Shown: one piece after another, positions 49,452 to 56,831 of the stretch
How the letters are laid out: each line of letters starts with the position of its first letter
Position numbering within the stretch: position 1 is the first letter of the stretch
DNA from: Brevundimonas albigilva
GTDB lineage: Bacteria > Pseudomonadota > Alphaproteobacteria > Caulobacterales > Caulobacteraceae
Direction of reading: 5' to 3'
Length of the DNA: 64,000 nucleotides
NCBI RefSeq assembly: GCF_023503965.1
Contig: NZ_CP097298.1
Span: 1,009,001-1,073,000, forward strand
Translations under genes and position numbers: made by a program
The notes under the pieces: model-generated
What the model saw: the letters and a program-made list of their open reading frames with translations, nothing else
What the model was told of the DNA's origin: nothing
Databases searched by the model: none

Positions 49452-50069
49452 TCAGACCCTCACCTCGATCAGCGGGACCGCCGCCATCCGCCCGGCCTCG
49501 AAGGTCTCCAGCGTCGCCTCGATCCGGTCGCTGTCGAACCGCACCGGCGTGTCGAAGTGGAACCCCGCCGTCACCGCCTGGCCCGCCCCCGGCGCCGCCT
49601 CCAGCGTCACCACCCCCGTCGTCGTCTCCACCGCGAAGGCGTCGGGGGCCAGTTCCACCCCCGCCACCGCCGCCCGCACCGTCCCTTCGACCGGCTTGGC
49701 GATCGGCCGCGCCACGTCGCCGTACAGCTTGACCAGCGAAAACGTCCGCCGCGCCCCCGTCCCGACGCCCAACATCTGGTCCAGCGGCCCGGGCGTCGCG
49801 CCCGGCGCGCACGACCTGTGGTCGGCGAAATCCTTGAACCGGAACCCGTGCAGCCGCCCCCGCCGCGCCTCGAAGAAGGCGACCAGCTCGGCCATGTCGT
49901 CCAGCGACCGCAGATTGGCCCCGATCAGATAGCGCCTGCGCCCCATCGCCCAGGGCGTCGATCGCCGCTCGTGTCCCGACGCCAGGGTCGCGATCTCGGT
50001 CCGTCGCTCCACCCCGCCGGTCGAGCCGAACGCCAGCCGCGCCGGCAGGCGCACCTCATGGAAGGCCAT
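49452..50069 (-). CDS. GTA gp12 (DUF2460 tail protein)
   Basis: 205 aa from ATG 50069. MAFHEVRLPARLAFGSTGGVERRTEIATLASGHERRSTPWAMGRRRYLIGANLRSLDD is the diagnostic N-terminus of DUF2460 (RcGTA gp12, rcc01695), and FFEARRGRLHGFRFKDFADHRS follows. Probably a distal tail protein. The preceding gene in the operon (gp11) is separated from it by a rightward non-phage gene. Confidence 0.93.
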   Translation of the reverse strand: MAFHEVRLPARLAFGSTGGVERRTEIATLASGHERRSTPWAMGRRRYLIGANLRSLDDMAELVAFFEARRGRLHGFRFKDFADHRSCAPGATPGPLDQMLGVGTGARRTFSLVKLYGDVARPIAKPVEGTVRAAVAGVELAPDAFAVETTTGVVTLEAAPGAGQAVTAGFHFDTPVRFDSDRIEATLETFEAGRMAAVPLIEVRV

Positions 50070-50164
50070 CCCCAACCTTTCCCTCGTTTCGCTTGTTCGA
50101 AAATCCGTGCTCGTCCATGCTCCGCGCGCGGCCGGAGGGGCCGCTTCACCCAGGAGCGAGACGC

Positions 50165-50860
50165 GTGCGCGGAGAAGTCCTCAGCTACGACAGCACGGCC
50201 GGAACCGGCCTCATCAGCGGCGACGACGGCGTGCGCTACGGCTTCGACGCCGCCGCCCTGCAGTCCCCGGCCACGCCTGCGCCGGGCGTGCGGGTCGATT
50301 TCGTGGCCGACGGCGACCAGGCGACCCAGATCCTGATCCTGGCCGGCTCGCCCTCGACGGTCGGCGTCGCCGGCGCCGCGCCGCTCGCCGCGGGCTCGGG
50401 CTTCGACTTCCAGTCGGCCATGTTCTCCTTCGAGGGCCGCCTGCGCCGCTCGCACTTTTGGATCGGCTTCCTGATCATCTTCGGCGCCAACGTCGTGCTG
50501 GGCTGGATCCCGATCCTCGGCTGGCTGATCTCGCTCGCCCTGATCTGGCCGAACCTGGCGATCGCGGTGAAGCGCCTGCACGACATGGGCCGGACCGGCT
50601 GGCTGGTCGTCGCCCCCTATCTGATCGGCTTCGCCCTGCTGATCGCCGGCATGGTCATCATGTTCGGCGGCATGGCGGCCACGGGCATGACCTCGGACTA
50701 CTACGAGGACAATCCGGCCGCGGCCCTGGCCGTCATGGGCCCGGCCTTCGGCGTCTTCGCCCTGTCCTTCTTGGTCGGCGTCGCCTTCCTGCTGTGGGTC
50801 GGCCTGACCGACAGCCAGCCCGGCGACAACCGCTTCGGCCCCAATCCGAAGGGCCTCTGA
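50165..50860 (+). CDS. DUF805 membrane protein with N-terminal cold-shock-like domain, inserted in the GTA cluster
   Basis: 231 aa from GTG 50165 (AGGAG 8 bases upstream). Residues 1-60 (VRGEVLSYDSTAGTGLISGDDGVRYGF... GVRVDFVADGDQATQILIL) resemble an OB-fold cold-shock domain; residues 80-225 are a DUF805 domain with four membrane segments and the conserved RLRRSHFWIGFLI and AVKRLHDMGRTGW. It is read against the GTA operon, between gp11 and gp12, with a palindromic element after its stop. Not a phage gene; function unknown. Confidence 0.88.
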   Translation: MRGEVLSYDSTAGTGLISGDDGVRYGFDAAALQSPATPAPGVRVDFVADGDQATQILILAGSPSTVGVAGAAPLAAGSGFDFQSAMFSFEGRLRRSHFWIGFLIIFGANVVLGWIPILGWLISLALIWPNLAIAVKRLHDMGRTGWLVVAPYLIGFALLIAGMVIMFGGMAATGMTSDYYEDNPAAALAVMGPAFGVFALSFLVGVAFLLWVGLTDSQPGDNRFGPNPKGL

Positions 50861-50864
50861 CCTA

Positions 50865-51019
50865 GATCCTCCCCGCGTTGCGGGGAGGGGGACCGCGTAG
50901 CGGTGGAGGGGGCGGACGCCGCACGACGCCAACCGTCCAAACCCAGTCCGTTTCGCCCCCTCCACCACGCTTCGCGCGGTCCCCCTCCCCCGTTACGCTA
51001 CGCTTCACGGGGGAGGATC
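50865..51019. repeat. GATCCTCCCC inverted-repeat element, copy 3
   Basis: GATCCTCCCC...GGGGACCGCGTAGCGGTGG on the left; the inverse ending GGGGGAGGATC on the right. It fills the space between the convergent ends of the DUF805 gene (4 bases) and gp11 (2 bases). Confidence 0.85.
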
Positions 51020-51021
51020 GC

Positions 51022-51543
51022 TCAAATCCGCCGCGCGCCCAGGCTGACGGCCCGCGCCAGCATCTGGGCGATCTGCGCCTCGGACCGCAGCAGCGCCGGC
51101 GCCCCGCCGTCCACCGTCACGTTCACCGTCACCCCGCCGCCCGGGACCGGCTCGACCACGCCGCCCGTCGCCGGCCGGAACACCTCCGGACCGCGCTCGC
51201 CGACCAGATAGGCGCCGCCGGCCGACACCGGCCCGCCGTCCGCCCGCGCCCCGCCGAACGCGCCCAGCGCCGCCTGAACCGCCGCGCCCAGACCGCCCGA
51301 CCCGGCCGCCGCCGCATTGACCGCGTTCAGCACCGCCCGCGCCAGCTCGCCCAGGCTCACCTCCCCGTCCGCCGCCGCCCGCGCCAGCGACCGCGTCAGG
51401 CTGTCGCCCGCGCGTCCGAAGGCGTCCTCGATGGCGTCGGCCGCCTCCCGCGCCGGCGCCTTCAGCGCCTCCAGGGCGGCCGCCGCCTCGGCCGCCTGAC
51501 GCGGCACGCCGTCCAGCCCGCCCGGCTCGAACTCATCCGCCAT
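51022..51543 (-). CDS. GTA gp11: short tail tape-measure protein
   Basis: 173 aa, Ala-rich and helical (ALEALKAPAREAADAIEDAFGRAGDSLTRSLARAAADGEVSLGELARAVLNAV), ending with the phage tape-measure pattern FGGARADGGPVSAGGAYLVGERGPEVFRP. GTA tape measures are short because the tail is short. The start overlaps the chaperone gene by 11 bases. Confidence 0.9.
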   Translation of the reverse strand: MADEFEPGGLDGVPRQAAEAAAALEALKAPAREAADAIEDAFGRAGDSLTRSLARAAADGEVSLGELARAVLNAVNAAAAGSGGLGAAVQAALGAFGGARADGGPVSAGGAYLVGERGPEVFRPATGGVVEPVPGGGVTVNVTVDGGAPALLRSEAQIAQMLARAVSLGARRI

Positions 51544-51709
51544 CCGGCCACTCCTCCATCATCCGCTCCAGCGCCGTCCGCCCCAGAGGTCCCGCGCCCG
51601 CCGGCGCCTGGACCAGCATCCGCCATTCCCGCAGCGACAGCCGCCAGAACGCCTCGGGCGCGATCCCCAGCGCCGCCGCCGTCCGCAACATCTCGGCCCA
51701 GGGCGTCAT
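51533..51709 (-). CDS. GTA tail assembly chaperone-like small protein (gp10.1)
   Basis: 58 aa: MTPWAEMLRTAAALGIAPEAFWRLSLREWRML then PLGRTALERMMEEWPD. This matches the small GTA/rcc01693-like phage tail assembly chaperone family (AFWRLSLREWRML is its hallmark). The ATG overlaps the gp10 stop (ATGA) and its end overlaps the tape-measure start, so it is coupled on both sides. Confidence 0.88.
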   Translation of the reverse strand: MTPWAEMLRTAAALGIAPEAFWRLSLREWRMLVQAPAGAGPLGRTALERMMEEWPDGG

Positions 51710-51983
51710 CCGGCGGCGGCGGCGAACGCCCGCGCGACGGCCTCCGCCGCTTCGCGCGGCTGGACCGCCTCTGCCGCCGAACCATCCTCGCCCCCGCCCC
51801 GCAACAGCGCCGCCAGCACCACCATCAGATCCCTGCCCGACAGCGCCCGCATCCGCTCGGCGACGCCGCCCAGCCCCTCGACCCCCAGCCCCGTCTCGAT
51901 CTCCGCCAGAGAGCCCAGCGTCAGGCACAGCCTCCGCTCGCCCCCGCCAGCCTGACGACGACCTCGCCCCTGACGCCATTCAT
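51706..51983 (-). pseudogene. GTA gp10 (gene transfer agent family tail protein), frameshift near start
   Basis: The ATG at 51983 begins MNGVRGEVVVRLAG, then the frame breaks; the rest (GERRLCLTLGSLAEIETGLGVEGLGGVAERMRALSGRDLMVVLAALLRGGG) is in the adjacent frame. One extra G in a five-G run near 51940 gives 92 aa. The ERRLCLTLGALAEIE-type motif is characteristic of the GTA gp10 family (rcc01692). The stop overlaps the chaperone start. Confidence 0.82.
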
Positions 51984-51987
51984 TCAA

Positions 51988-52144
51988 ATCCTCCCCGTGA
52001 AGCGCAGCGTAACGGGGGAGGGGGACCGCGAAGCGGTGGAGGGGGCGGACGCAGACTCGGTCTCCACATTCCACACCCAGCTCGCTTCCGCCCCCTCCAC
52101 CATGCTGCGCATGGTCCCCCTCCCCGCTGACGCGGGGGAGGATC
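51988..52144. repeat. GATCCTCCCC inverted-repeat element, copy 4
   Basis: Left end ATCCTCCCCGTGAAGCGCAG, right end GGGGGAGGATC. The right end forms part of the gp9 stop codon (TGATCC read on the minus strand). Middle part of the ACTCG subtype. Confidence 0.85.
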
Positions 52145-52553
52145 AAATCGCGCTGAACGCCACCGCCCCGGCGCTGGCCAGGCTGATGGCGAAGGTCGCC
52201 TCGCCGCCGTGGTCGCCGGCGTATTCCAGCGCCGCCACCAGGAACGGCCCCTCCAGCACGCCGAAGTCCGGCACCACCAGCCGCCAGGTCTTGGCCGCCT
52301 GCTCGAAGAAGGCCTCCCTGACCAGCGCATCCGACGCCGCGTCGCGAAAGATGCCCTGCCCCGACACCGCCGCCGACTTCACCCCCGCCCCCGCCAGCAG
52401 CTCGCGCCACCGCCCGGCGCTGTCGCCGTCGGTCGCATCGACCGTGCGCGCATTCAGCGAGATCGTCCGCGCCCTCAGCCCCGCCACCGTCGTGAACACG
52501 CCCGGCGCGCCCTCGATCTTCAGCAGCATGTCCTTGCCGGCTTGTGCCGTCAT
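52143..52553 (-). CDS. GTA gp9: major tail (tube) protein
   Basis: 136 aa from ATG 52553. KDMLLKIEGAPGVFTTVAGLRARTISLNARTVDATDGDSAGRWRELLAGAGVKSAAVSGQGIF is the TP901-1-like/GTA major tail protein signature (RcGTA gp9, rcc01691), with matching length. It forms the tail tube. Flanked on both sides by palindromic elements of two different families. Confidence 0.93.
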   Translation of the reverse strand: MTAQAGKDMLLKIEGAPGVFTTVAGLRARTISLNARTVDATDGDSAGRWRELLAGAGVKSAAVSGQGIFRDAASDALVREAFFEQAAKTWRLVVPDFGVLEGPFLVAALEYAGDHGGEATFAISLASAGAVAFSAI

Positions 52554-52576
52554 GTCTGTTTCTCCATCCCCGAATT

Positions 52577-52710
52577 CTCCCTCCCCGTCCGGGGAGGGTG
52601 GTCGCGCAGCGACCGGGTGGGGGCGGCAAGGCGATACGCCTCGGCCGCCGGCCCTTCCCACCCCGCCGATGCTCCGCATCGGCGTCCCTCCCCGGCCAGG
52701 GAGGGAGAAG
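52577..52710. repeat. CTCCCTCCCC inverted-repeat element, copy B3
   Basis: Left end TCTCCCTCCCCGTCC with GGGTGGTCGCGCAGCGACC; right end GGGAGGGAGAAG, an imperfect inverted copy. It abuts the gp8 stop codon (TCA at 52711 on the plus strand) and precedes gp9. Confidence 0.8.
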
Positions 52711-53118
52711 TCACGCCGCCACGCCCTCAGTCACCGCCCTCAGCCGCACCACCGCCCAGGTCCGCCGTCCGTCGCCCGAACGGGCCACGTCCGACCAGAC
52801 GACCCGCAGCGACACCGTCCGCACCCCGTCCGCCTCCAGCGTCGCCTCATGCAGCCGCGCCCGCACCGCCGCCGAGATCGCCTTGGCTTCCTCGGTCCCG
52901 GCGAAGCGCGACACCGCCGTCAGGGTCAGCGCCTGCTCGACCCCGCCGCCGTCGGCGTCCAGCGGCCGGCTCTCGCACCGTCCGACCAGCAGATGCGGAA
53001 ACCCCGCCCCCTCCGGCGCCTGATCCCACACCCGCCCGCCCAGCAGGGCGTCCACCGCCGCATCGGCCTTCATCGCCGCGACCAGGGCCTTCTGCAGCGC
53101 GCTCTCGTGATCGGTCAT
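52711..53118 (-). CDS. GTA gp8: tail terminator-like protein (DUF3168)
   Basis: 135 aa. MTDHESALQKALVAAMKADAAVDALLGGRVWDQAPEGAGFPHLLVGRCESRPLDADGGGVEQALTLTAVSRF matches DUF3168, a tail-completion/terminator family (RcGTA gp8). The ATG overlaps the gp7 stop (ATGA). Domain complete. Confidence 0.92.
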   Translation of the reverse strand: MTDHESALQKALVAAMKADAAVDALLGGRVWDQAPEGAGFPHLLVGRCESRPLDADGGGVEQALTLTAVSRFAGTEEAKAISAAVRARLHEATLEADGVRTVSLRVVWSDVARSGDGRRTWAVVRLRAVTEGVAA

Positions 53119-53411
53119 CGCACCCGCTCCAGCCCCAGCTTCGCCCGCCCTGGCCGCGTCGGCTCGACCGTCACGATGGCCCAGTCCGCCCCGCCGAGGC
53201 GCAGGCGTCGCCCGACCGCCAGCCGCGCATCGGCCCGCGCCTCCGCCGTCATCGTCTCCACCGCATGGCGCTCGTCGCCGGACCCGCGCTCCTGGCGCCG
53301 TCGCGCCCCGCATTTCAGCCAGGCCGAGCCCGCGGGCTCGAACGTCACGCTCCGCCCGCCATACGGCGTCTGCGCCTCCACCGCCCGGTACAGCCCCGCC
53401 AGAACCGTCAC
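53115..53411 (-). CDS. GTA gp7: head-tail adaptor (stopper)
   Basis: 98 aa from GTG 53411, which overlaps the gp6 stop (GTGA). Contains SVTFEPAGSAWLKCGARRRQERG and LRLGGADWAIVTVEPTRPGRAKLGLERV, in line with the SPP1 gp16/head-tail joining family found in GTAs. Small and variable; the assignment rests on position as well as sequence. Confidence 0.85.
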   Translation of the reverse strand: MTVLAGLYRAVEAQTPYGGRSVTFEPAGSAWLKCGARRRQERGSGDERHAVETMTAEARADARLAVGRRLRLGGADWAIVTVEPTRPGRAKLGLERVR

Positions 53412-53674
53412 AGCCGCACCACGCGATAGGGCGCGATCCACCCCTCGACCGGCGCGACGCTCATTTCCGCCTCGCCCCGCTCATAGGCCCTGAGCGCCAG
53501 CATCAGCACCGCCAGCCTGAGCGGCGCCGGCGAGGTCGACGTCAGGCTCAAGCCCACGTCCCCCTCCACCCGCGCCTGGGCCGCCTCGACCAGCGTCTGG
53601 ATCAGCCCGTCCTCGGCCTCATGCTCGACCCGCAGGAACAGCTTCGCCTCCGCCACCGTCACCGGCTGCGCCAT
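53408..53674 (-). CDS. GTA gp6: head-tail connector
   Basis: 88 aa from ATG 53674. PVTVAEAKLFLRVEHEAEDGLIQTLVEAAQARVEGDVGLSLTSTSPAPLRLAVLMLALRAYERGEA is the gp6-like head-tail connector (adaptor) motif. Shorter than the roughly 200-aa RcGTA gp6 I recall, so it may correspond to only its connector half. GTGA-coupled to gp7. Confidence 0.87.
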   Translation of the reverse strand: MAQPVTVAEAKLFLRVEHEAEDGLIQTLVEAAQARVEGDVGLSLTSTSPAPLRLAVLMLALRAYERGEAEMSVAPVEGWIAPYRVVRL

Positions 53675-53701
53675 GCAAACCTCCAATGTTCAGAAAAATC
53701 A

Positions 53702-53874
53702 GATCCTCCCCCGCAAGGCGGGGAGGGGGACCGCGAAGCGGTGGAGGGGGCGGACGCCGCACCGGCTTGGAAACCGGAGTCACGAATATGCCGGCCAAAA
53801 CCGAGTCCGCTTCCCCTCCACCACGCTGCGCGCGGTCCCCCTCCCCGTTCCGCTGCGCTTCACGGGGAAGGATC
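53702..53874. repeat. GATCCTCCCC inverted-repeat element, copy 5
   Basis: GATCCTCCCCCGCAAGGCGG on the left, GGACCGCGAAGCGGTGG inside, and the inverse ending GGGGAAGGATC on the right. Lies between gp6 and the capsid gene, about 40 bases from the capsid stop. Middle part of the GCCGCAC subtype, very like copy 2. Confidence 0.85.
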
Positions 53875-53916
53875 GCCTCAGCTCGCCGCGAGCTTCATCA
53901 CCTTGCCTCTCGGCGA

Positions 53917-55143
53917 CTACGTCGCGGCGAACTTCATCACCTTGATCGCGTCGAAGTTCTGCACCCCGCCGCCGACGCGCTTGGTGGTGTAGAACAGCAC
54001 ATAGGGCTTGGCCGTGAACGGGTCGCGCAGCACCCTGACCCCCGCCCGGTCCACGATCAGATAGCCGCGCTGGAAGTCGCCGAACGCGATCGACAGGCTG
54101 TTCGCCGCCACGTCCGGCATGGTCTCGATCTCGGTGATCGGATAGCCCAGCAGGCTGGCGTTCTCGCCCAGCCGCGCCGCCGGCTGCCAGATGTAGTTCC
54201 CGTCCGCGTCCTTGAACTTGCGCACCGTCGAGACCGTGCGCCGGTTCATCACGAACCGCCCGTTCGGCCGGTACTGGGCCTTGGGCGCATAGATCAGGTC
54301 GATCAGCCGGTCGGTCGGATTGGTCGCGGCGAAACCGCCCGCCGCGCCCGACGCCACATAGCCGATCTGGCCCCACGCCTGGTCCGCGTCCGCCACGGCG
54401 GCATAGCTCAGGAACCCCTTGGGCTTGTTCGTCCCGTCGCCGGTGACGAAGGCCTGGGTCTCCTGGGCGGCGAAGGCGTCCTCGACCTCGCCCGCCAGCC
54501 ATTCGTCCAGGTCCACCAGGGCGTCGTCCAGCAACGCCTGCGTCGCCGCCGGACTGGCGTACAGATCGGCCGACGGAAACTCCAGCAGCGCCAGCGTCGC
54601 CGGGTCCGTCTCGGGCCGCGCCGCCGTCTCGGCCACCCAGCCCGAGGCCACGCCCGCCGTCGACACCGGCTTCCTGAACACGCCGGCCGCCACCGTGCGC
54701 ACCGTGGCGATCTCGCGCATCGGCGACACCGCCATCAGCCGGCGCTCGATGGCCCGCTCGGTCTCATACGGCACGACATAGCCGCCCGAGGTCGCGCCGG
54801 TGCTCAGCCCCGCCTTGGTCTCCAGGCCGACGGATTGGCCGGTCTTCAGATAGCCGTCCCACGCCGCCTTCGCCTCCGGCGCCGACGCCGGCTCGGCCGC
54901 CTCCCCGCCGATGACGGGCCGCCGGTTCTGGCTCATCGCCCGGTCCAGCCGCGCCTGAGCCGCCGCGACCGCCTGGTCGATGCGCGCCACCTTCTCCTCC
55001 AGCAGCACGTCGGCCGCCGCCTTCCTCTCGATCTCGTCCAGCCGGGCGTCGTTCGCCCCCTTGAACGCCTGGAACGCCGCCATCACCTCGCGCACGGCGT
55101 CGCGCGCCTCCGGCGAAGCCGGGGCCTGTTTGGTCTCTTTCAT
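53917..55143 (-). CDS. GTA gp5: major capsid protein (HK97 fold)
   Basis: 408 aa. The first 110 residues are a charged coiled-coil delta domain (ARLDEIERKAAADVLLEEKVARIDQAVAAAQARLDRAMSQ), cut in maturation; then GLSTGATSGGYVVPYETERAIERRLMAVSPMREIA, SGWVAETAARPETD, the E-loop and axial domain to NFDAIKVMKFAAT. Matches RcGTA gp5 in layout. Sits downstream of a rightward non-phage gene that separates it from the protease. Confidence 0.94.
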   Translation of the reverse strand: MKETKQAPASPEARDAVREVMAAFQAFKGANDARLDEIERKAAADVLLEEKVARIDQAVAAAQARLDRAMSQNRRPVIGGEAAEPASAPEAKAAWDGYLKTGQSVGLETKAGLSTGATSGGYVVPYETERAIERRLMAVSPMREIATVRTVAAGVFRKPVSTAGVASGWVAETAARPETDPATLALLEFPSADLYASPAATQALLDDALVDLDEWLAGEVEDAFAAQETQAFVTGDGTNKPKGFLSYAAVADADQAWGQIGYVASGAAGGFAATNPTDRLIDLIYAPKAQYRPNGRFVMNRRTVSTVRKFKDADGNYIWQPAARLGENASLLGYPITEIETMPDVAANSLSIAFGDFQRGYLIVDRAGVRVLRDPFTAKPYVLFYTTKRVGGGVQNFDAIKVMKFAAT

Positions 55144-55214
55144 GATGTCTCCGGTTGAAGAACCGCGTCTTGCGGCTAGTGTCGGGACGTGAACCGTCCT
55201 CTTGAAATCGTCTG

Positions 55215-56117
55215 ATGGCCGCCCGCCTCACCCGTCTCGAAAGCGCCGTCCTGGACGCCCTGGCGTGGGAGTTGCGCGATGTCGTCCCCGACCTGGCCGG
55301 CCAGGTGGAGGAAAGCCTGCCGGGCCGACGCCGCAACACCGGCGCCGGCCTCTATTCGGAACTGATCGTCGACCGCCATCGCCCGCCGCCCCGCGCCGAG
55401 GCCCAGCGCCGGATCACCGGCCTTTTCGGCACGGTCCACGTCATGGTCGGCGACCTTGAGGATCCCATCGGCTTCCAGGTCGAGCTGCGCCAGGGCCGGC
55501 TGATCGCCCTGCACGGCCAGAGCTACGGCCAAGACACCCGCGCCATCGACTTTGCGACTACGCCCTTCGACGAGGTCTTCACGATCGACGAAACCGGCGA
55601 GTCCGTCCTCTACGAGCCCGCCGCCCACCGCCGCGAAAGCCCGCTTCACCGCCTGCACGACCACCCGGACATCGTCCCGCCCGGCCCGGCCGACGGCTCC
55701 GTCGCCCCGGTTCCCGACCGAAAGCTCTCGGCCCTCCAGCGGGTCCAGTTGGAGCCGACGCCGGAGTCCAACGCCAAGACCTTCGGCCTGCCGTCGCCCG
55801 ACGAACCGACGCCGCCGCCCGTGGCCACCGGCCCGGTCGCCCTGGTCACGACCGGCCTTCACCTGCTGCTCGTCGTCGTCGGCCTGATCCTGGTCTTCGC
55901 CTTTCGCTTCTCCCTGGTCTTCGTCTTCCTCGTCGGCCTGTGGGCGGTGCGCGCCATCAACGGCAAGAAGGGCCGCGCCGCCGTCCGCGACCTGACCGAG
56001 CGCCTGCGTCAGGCCGGCGTCCTCGACAGGCTGAACCGCGCCCCCGGCAGCATGGGGAAGGTCACCAGCGACACCTCCCACAGATCGACCCCGCTCAGGA
56101 CCCGCAGCCGGCCCTGA
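55215..56117 (+). CDS. Unrecognised membrane-anchored protein inserted between GTA gp4 and gp5
   Basis: 300 aa, not recognised. The N-terminal part (LESAVLDALAWELRDVVPDLAGQVEESLPGRRRNTGAGLYSELIVDR, then a beta-rich stretch to about residue 140) looks globular; residues 205-250 form two adjacent hydrophobic segments (LVTTGLHLLLVVVGLILVFAF and LVFVFLVGLWAVRAI), then a short basic tail. It is read against the GTA operon, diverging 71 bases from the capsid start and overlapping the protease 3' end by 109 bases, so its final 30 codons may be wrong by a frameshift. Function unknown. Confidence 0.65.
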   Translation: MAARLTRLESAVLDALAWELRDVVPDLAGQVEESLPGRRRNTGAGLYSELIVDRHRPPPRAEAQRRITGLFGTVHVMVGDLEDPIGFQVELRQGRLIALHGQSYGQDTRAIDFATTPFDEVFTIDETGESVLYEPAAHRRESPLHRLHDHPDIVPPGPADGSVAPVPDRKLSALQRVQLEPTPESNAKTFGLPSPDEPTPPPVATGPVALVTTGLHLLLVVVGLILVFAFRFSLVFVFLVGLWAVRAINGKKGRAAVRDLTERLRQAGVLDRLNRAPGSMGKVTSDTSHRSTPLRTRSRP

Positions 56118-56419
56118 CGCCGCGCCCGCGCGGTGCGATAGCCGATCGACAGGCCGTCCAGCGCCCCGGCCCGGCTCAGCGCCTGGGCCAGCCGCGCCTC
56201 GGGCGACCAGTCCATGATCCGCCCCCGCACGAACAGGCCGCGCGCGTCCTCGGCGATCGCGTCCCACACCCCGACCACCGCCCGGCCGTCGTGGCCGTGC
56301 AGCATGCGCACCCCCTCGGCGCCGGTCTTGGCCAGGCTGTCGGCGAACGCCCCCGCCTGCACCACGTCGCCGTTCAGATCGGCCGCGCCCCACAGGGAGG
56401 CGTAGCCTTGGATGACCAA
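56009..56419 (-). CDS. GTA gp4: prohead protease (HK97 family)
   Basis: 136 aa. VIQGYASLWGAADLNGDVVQAGAFADSLAKTGAEGVRMLHGHDGRAVVGVWDAIAEDARGLFVRGRI shows the HK97-type serine protease fold with catalytic His in MLHGHD and Ser in LDGLSIGYRT. Cleaves the capsid delta domain. The start is uncertain: TTG 56419 begins the homologous part, but a palindromic element directly precedes it, with its own GTG at 56452 in frame. The natural start may have been replaced. Confidence 0.88.
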   Translation of the reverse strand: MVIQGYASLWGAADLNGDVVQAGAFADSLAKTGAEGVRMLHGHDGRAVVGVWDAIAEDARGLFVRGRIMDWSPEARLAQALSRAGALDGLSIGYRTARARRQGRLRVLSGVDLWEVSLVTFPMLPGARFSLSRTPA

Positions 56420-56420
56420 A

Positions 56421-56590
56421 GCTCCTCCCCCGCCTGCGGGGAGGGGGACCACGAAGTGGTGGAGGGGGCGGACGCCGCACGAACGCCGGCCCAGGTCGCT
56501 TTCATTTCCTGGCGGCCAAGATCCAGCCCGTTTTCGCCCCCTCCACCACCCTTCGGGCGGTCCCCCTCCCCCGCTTCGCGAGGGAGGATC
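56421..56590. repeat. GATCCTCCCC inverted-repeat element, copy 6
   Basis: Left end CTCCTCCCCCGCC adjoining the gp4 start; GGACCACGAAGTGGTGG inside; right end GGGAGGATC before the gp3.5 stop. Middle part of the GCCGCAC subtype. Confidence 0.85.
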
Positions 56591-56603
56591 GTTCCAGACG
56601 TCC

Positions 56604-56831
56604 TCACTTCTCCTCCAGCCTCCGTTCGATCCGCTCCACGGCCGCCGCCGTCGCCTCGCCCTGCGCCTCCAGCCGCGCCAGCCGCTCGGCCACCAGCCTC
56701 TGCTCGCCCACCCGCTGCTCCAGCGTCGCGATCCGCGCCGCCGCCCCGCCGGCCCACAGCAGACCCGCGATCGTCTGCACCGCCAACGCCGCGATCAGCG
56801 CCGCCGGCGCCTTCCTCAACTGCTCCATCAT
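56604..56831 (-). CDS. GTA small membrane protein between portal and protease (gp3.5)
   Basis: 75 aa from ATG 56831. One hydrophobic segment (APAALIAALAVQTIAGLLWAGGAAARIA) followed by a coiled coil (LEQRVGEQRLVAERLARLEAQGEATAAAVERIERRLEE). Its ATG overlaps the portal stop (ATGA). A small single-TM protein at this place is common in GTA clusters; role unknown. Confidence 0.8.
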   Translation of the reverse strand: MMEQLRKAPAALIAALAVQTIAGLLWAGGAAARIATLEQRVGEQRLVAERLARLEAQGEATAAAVERIERRLEEK

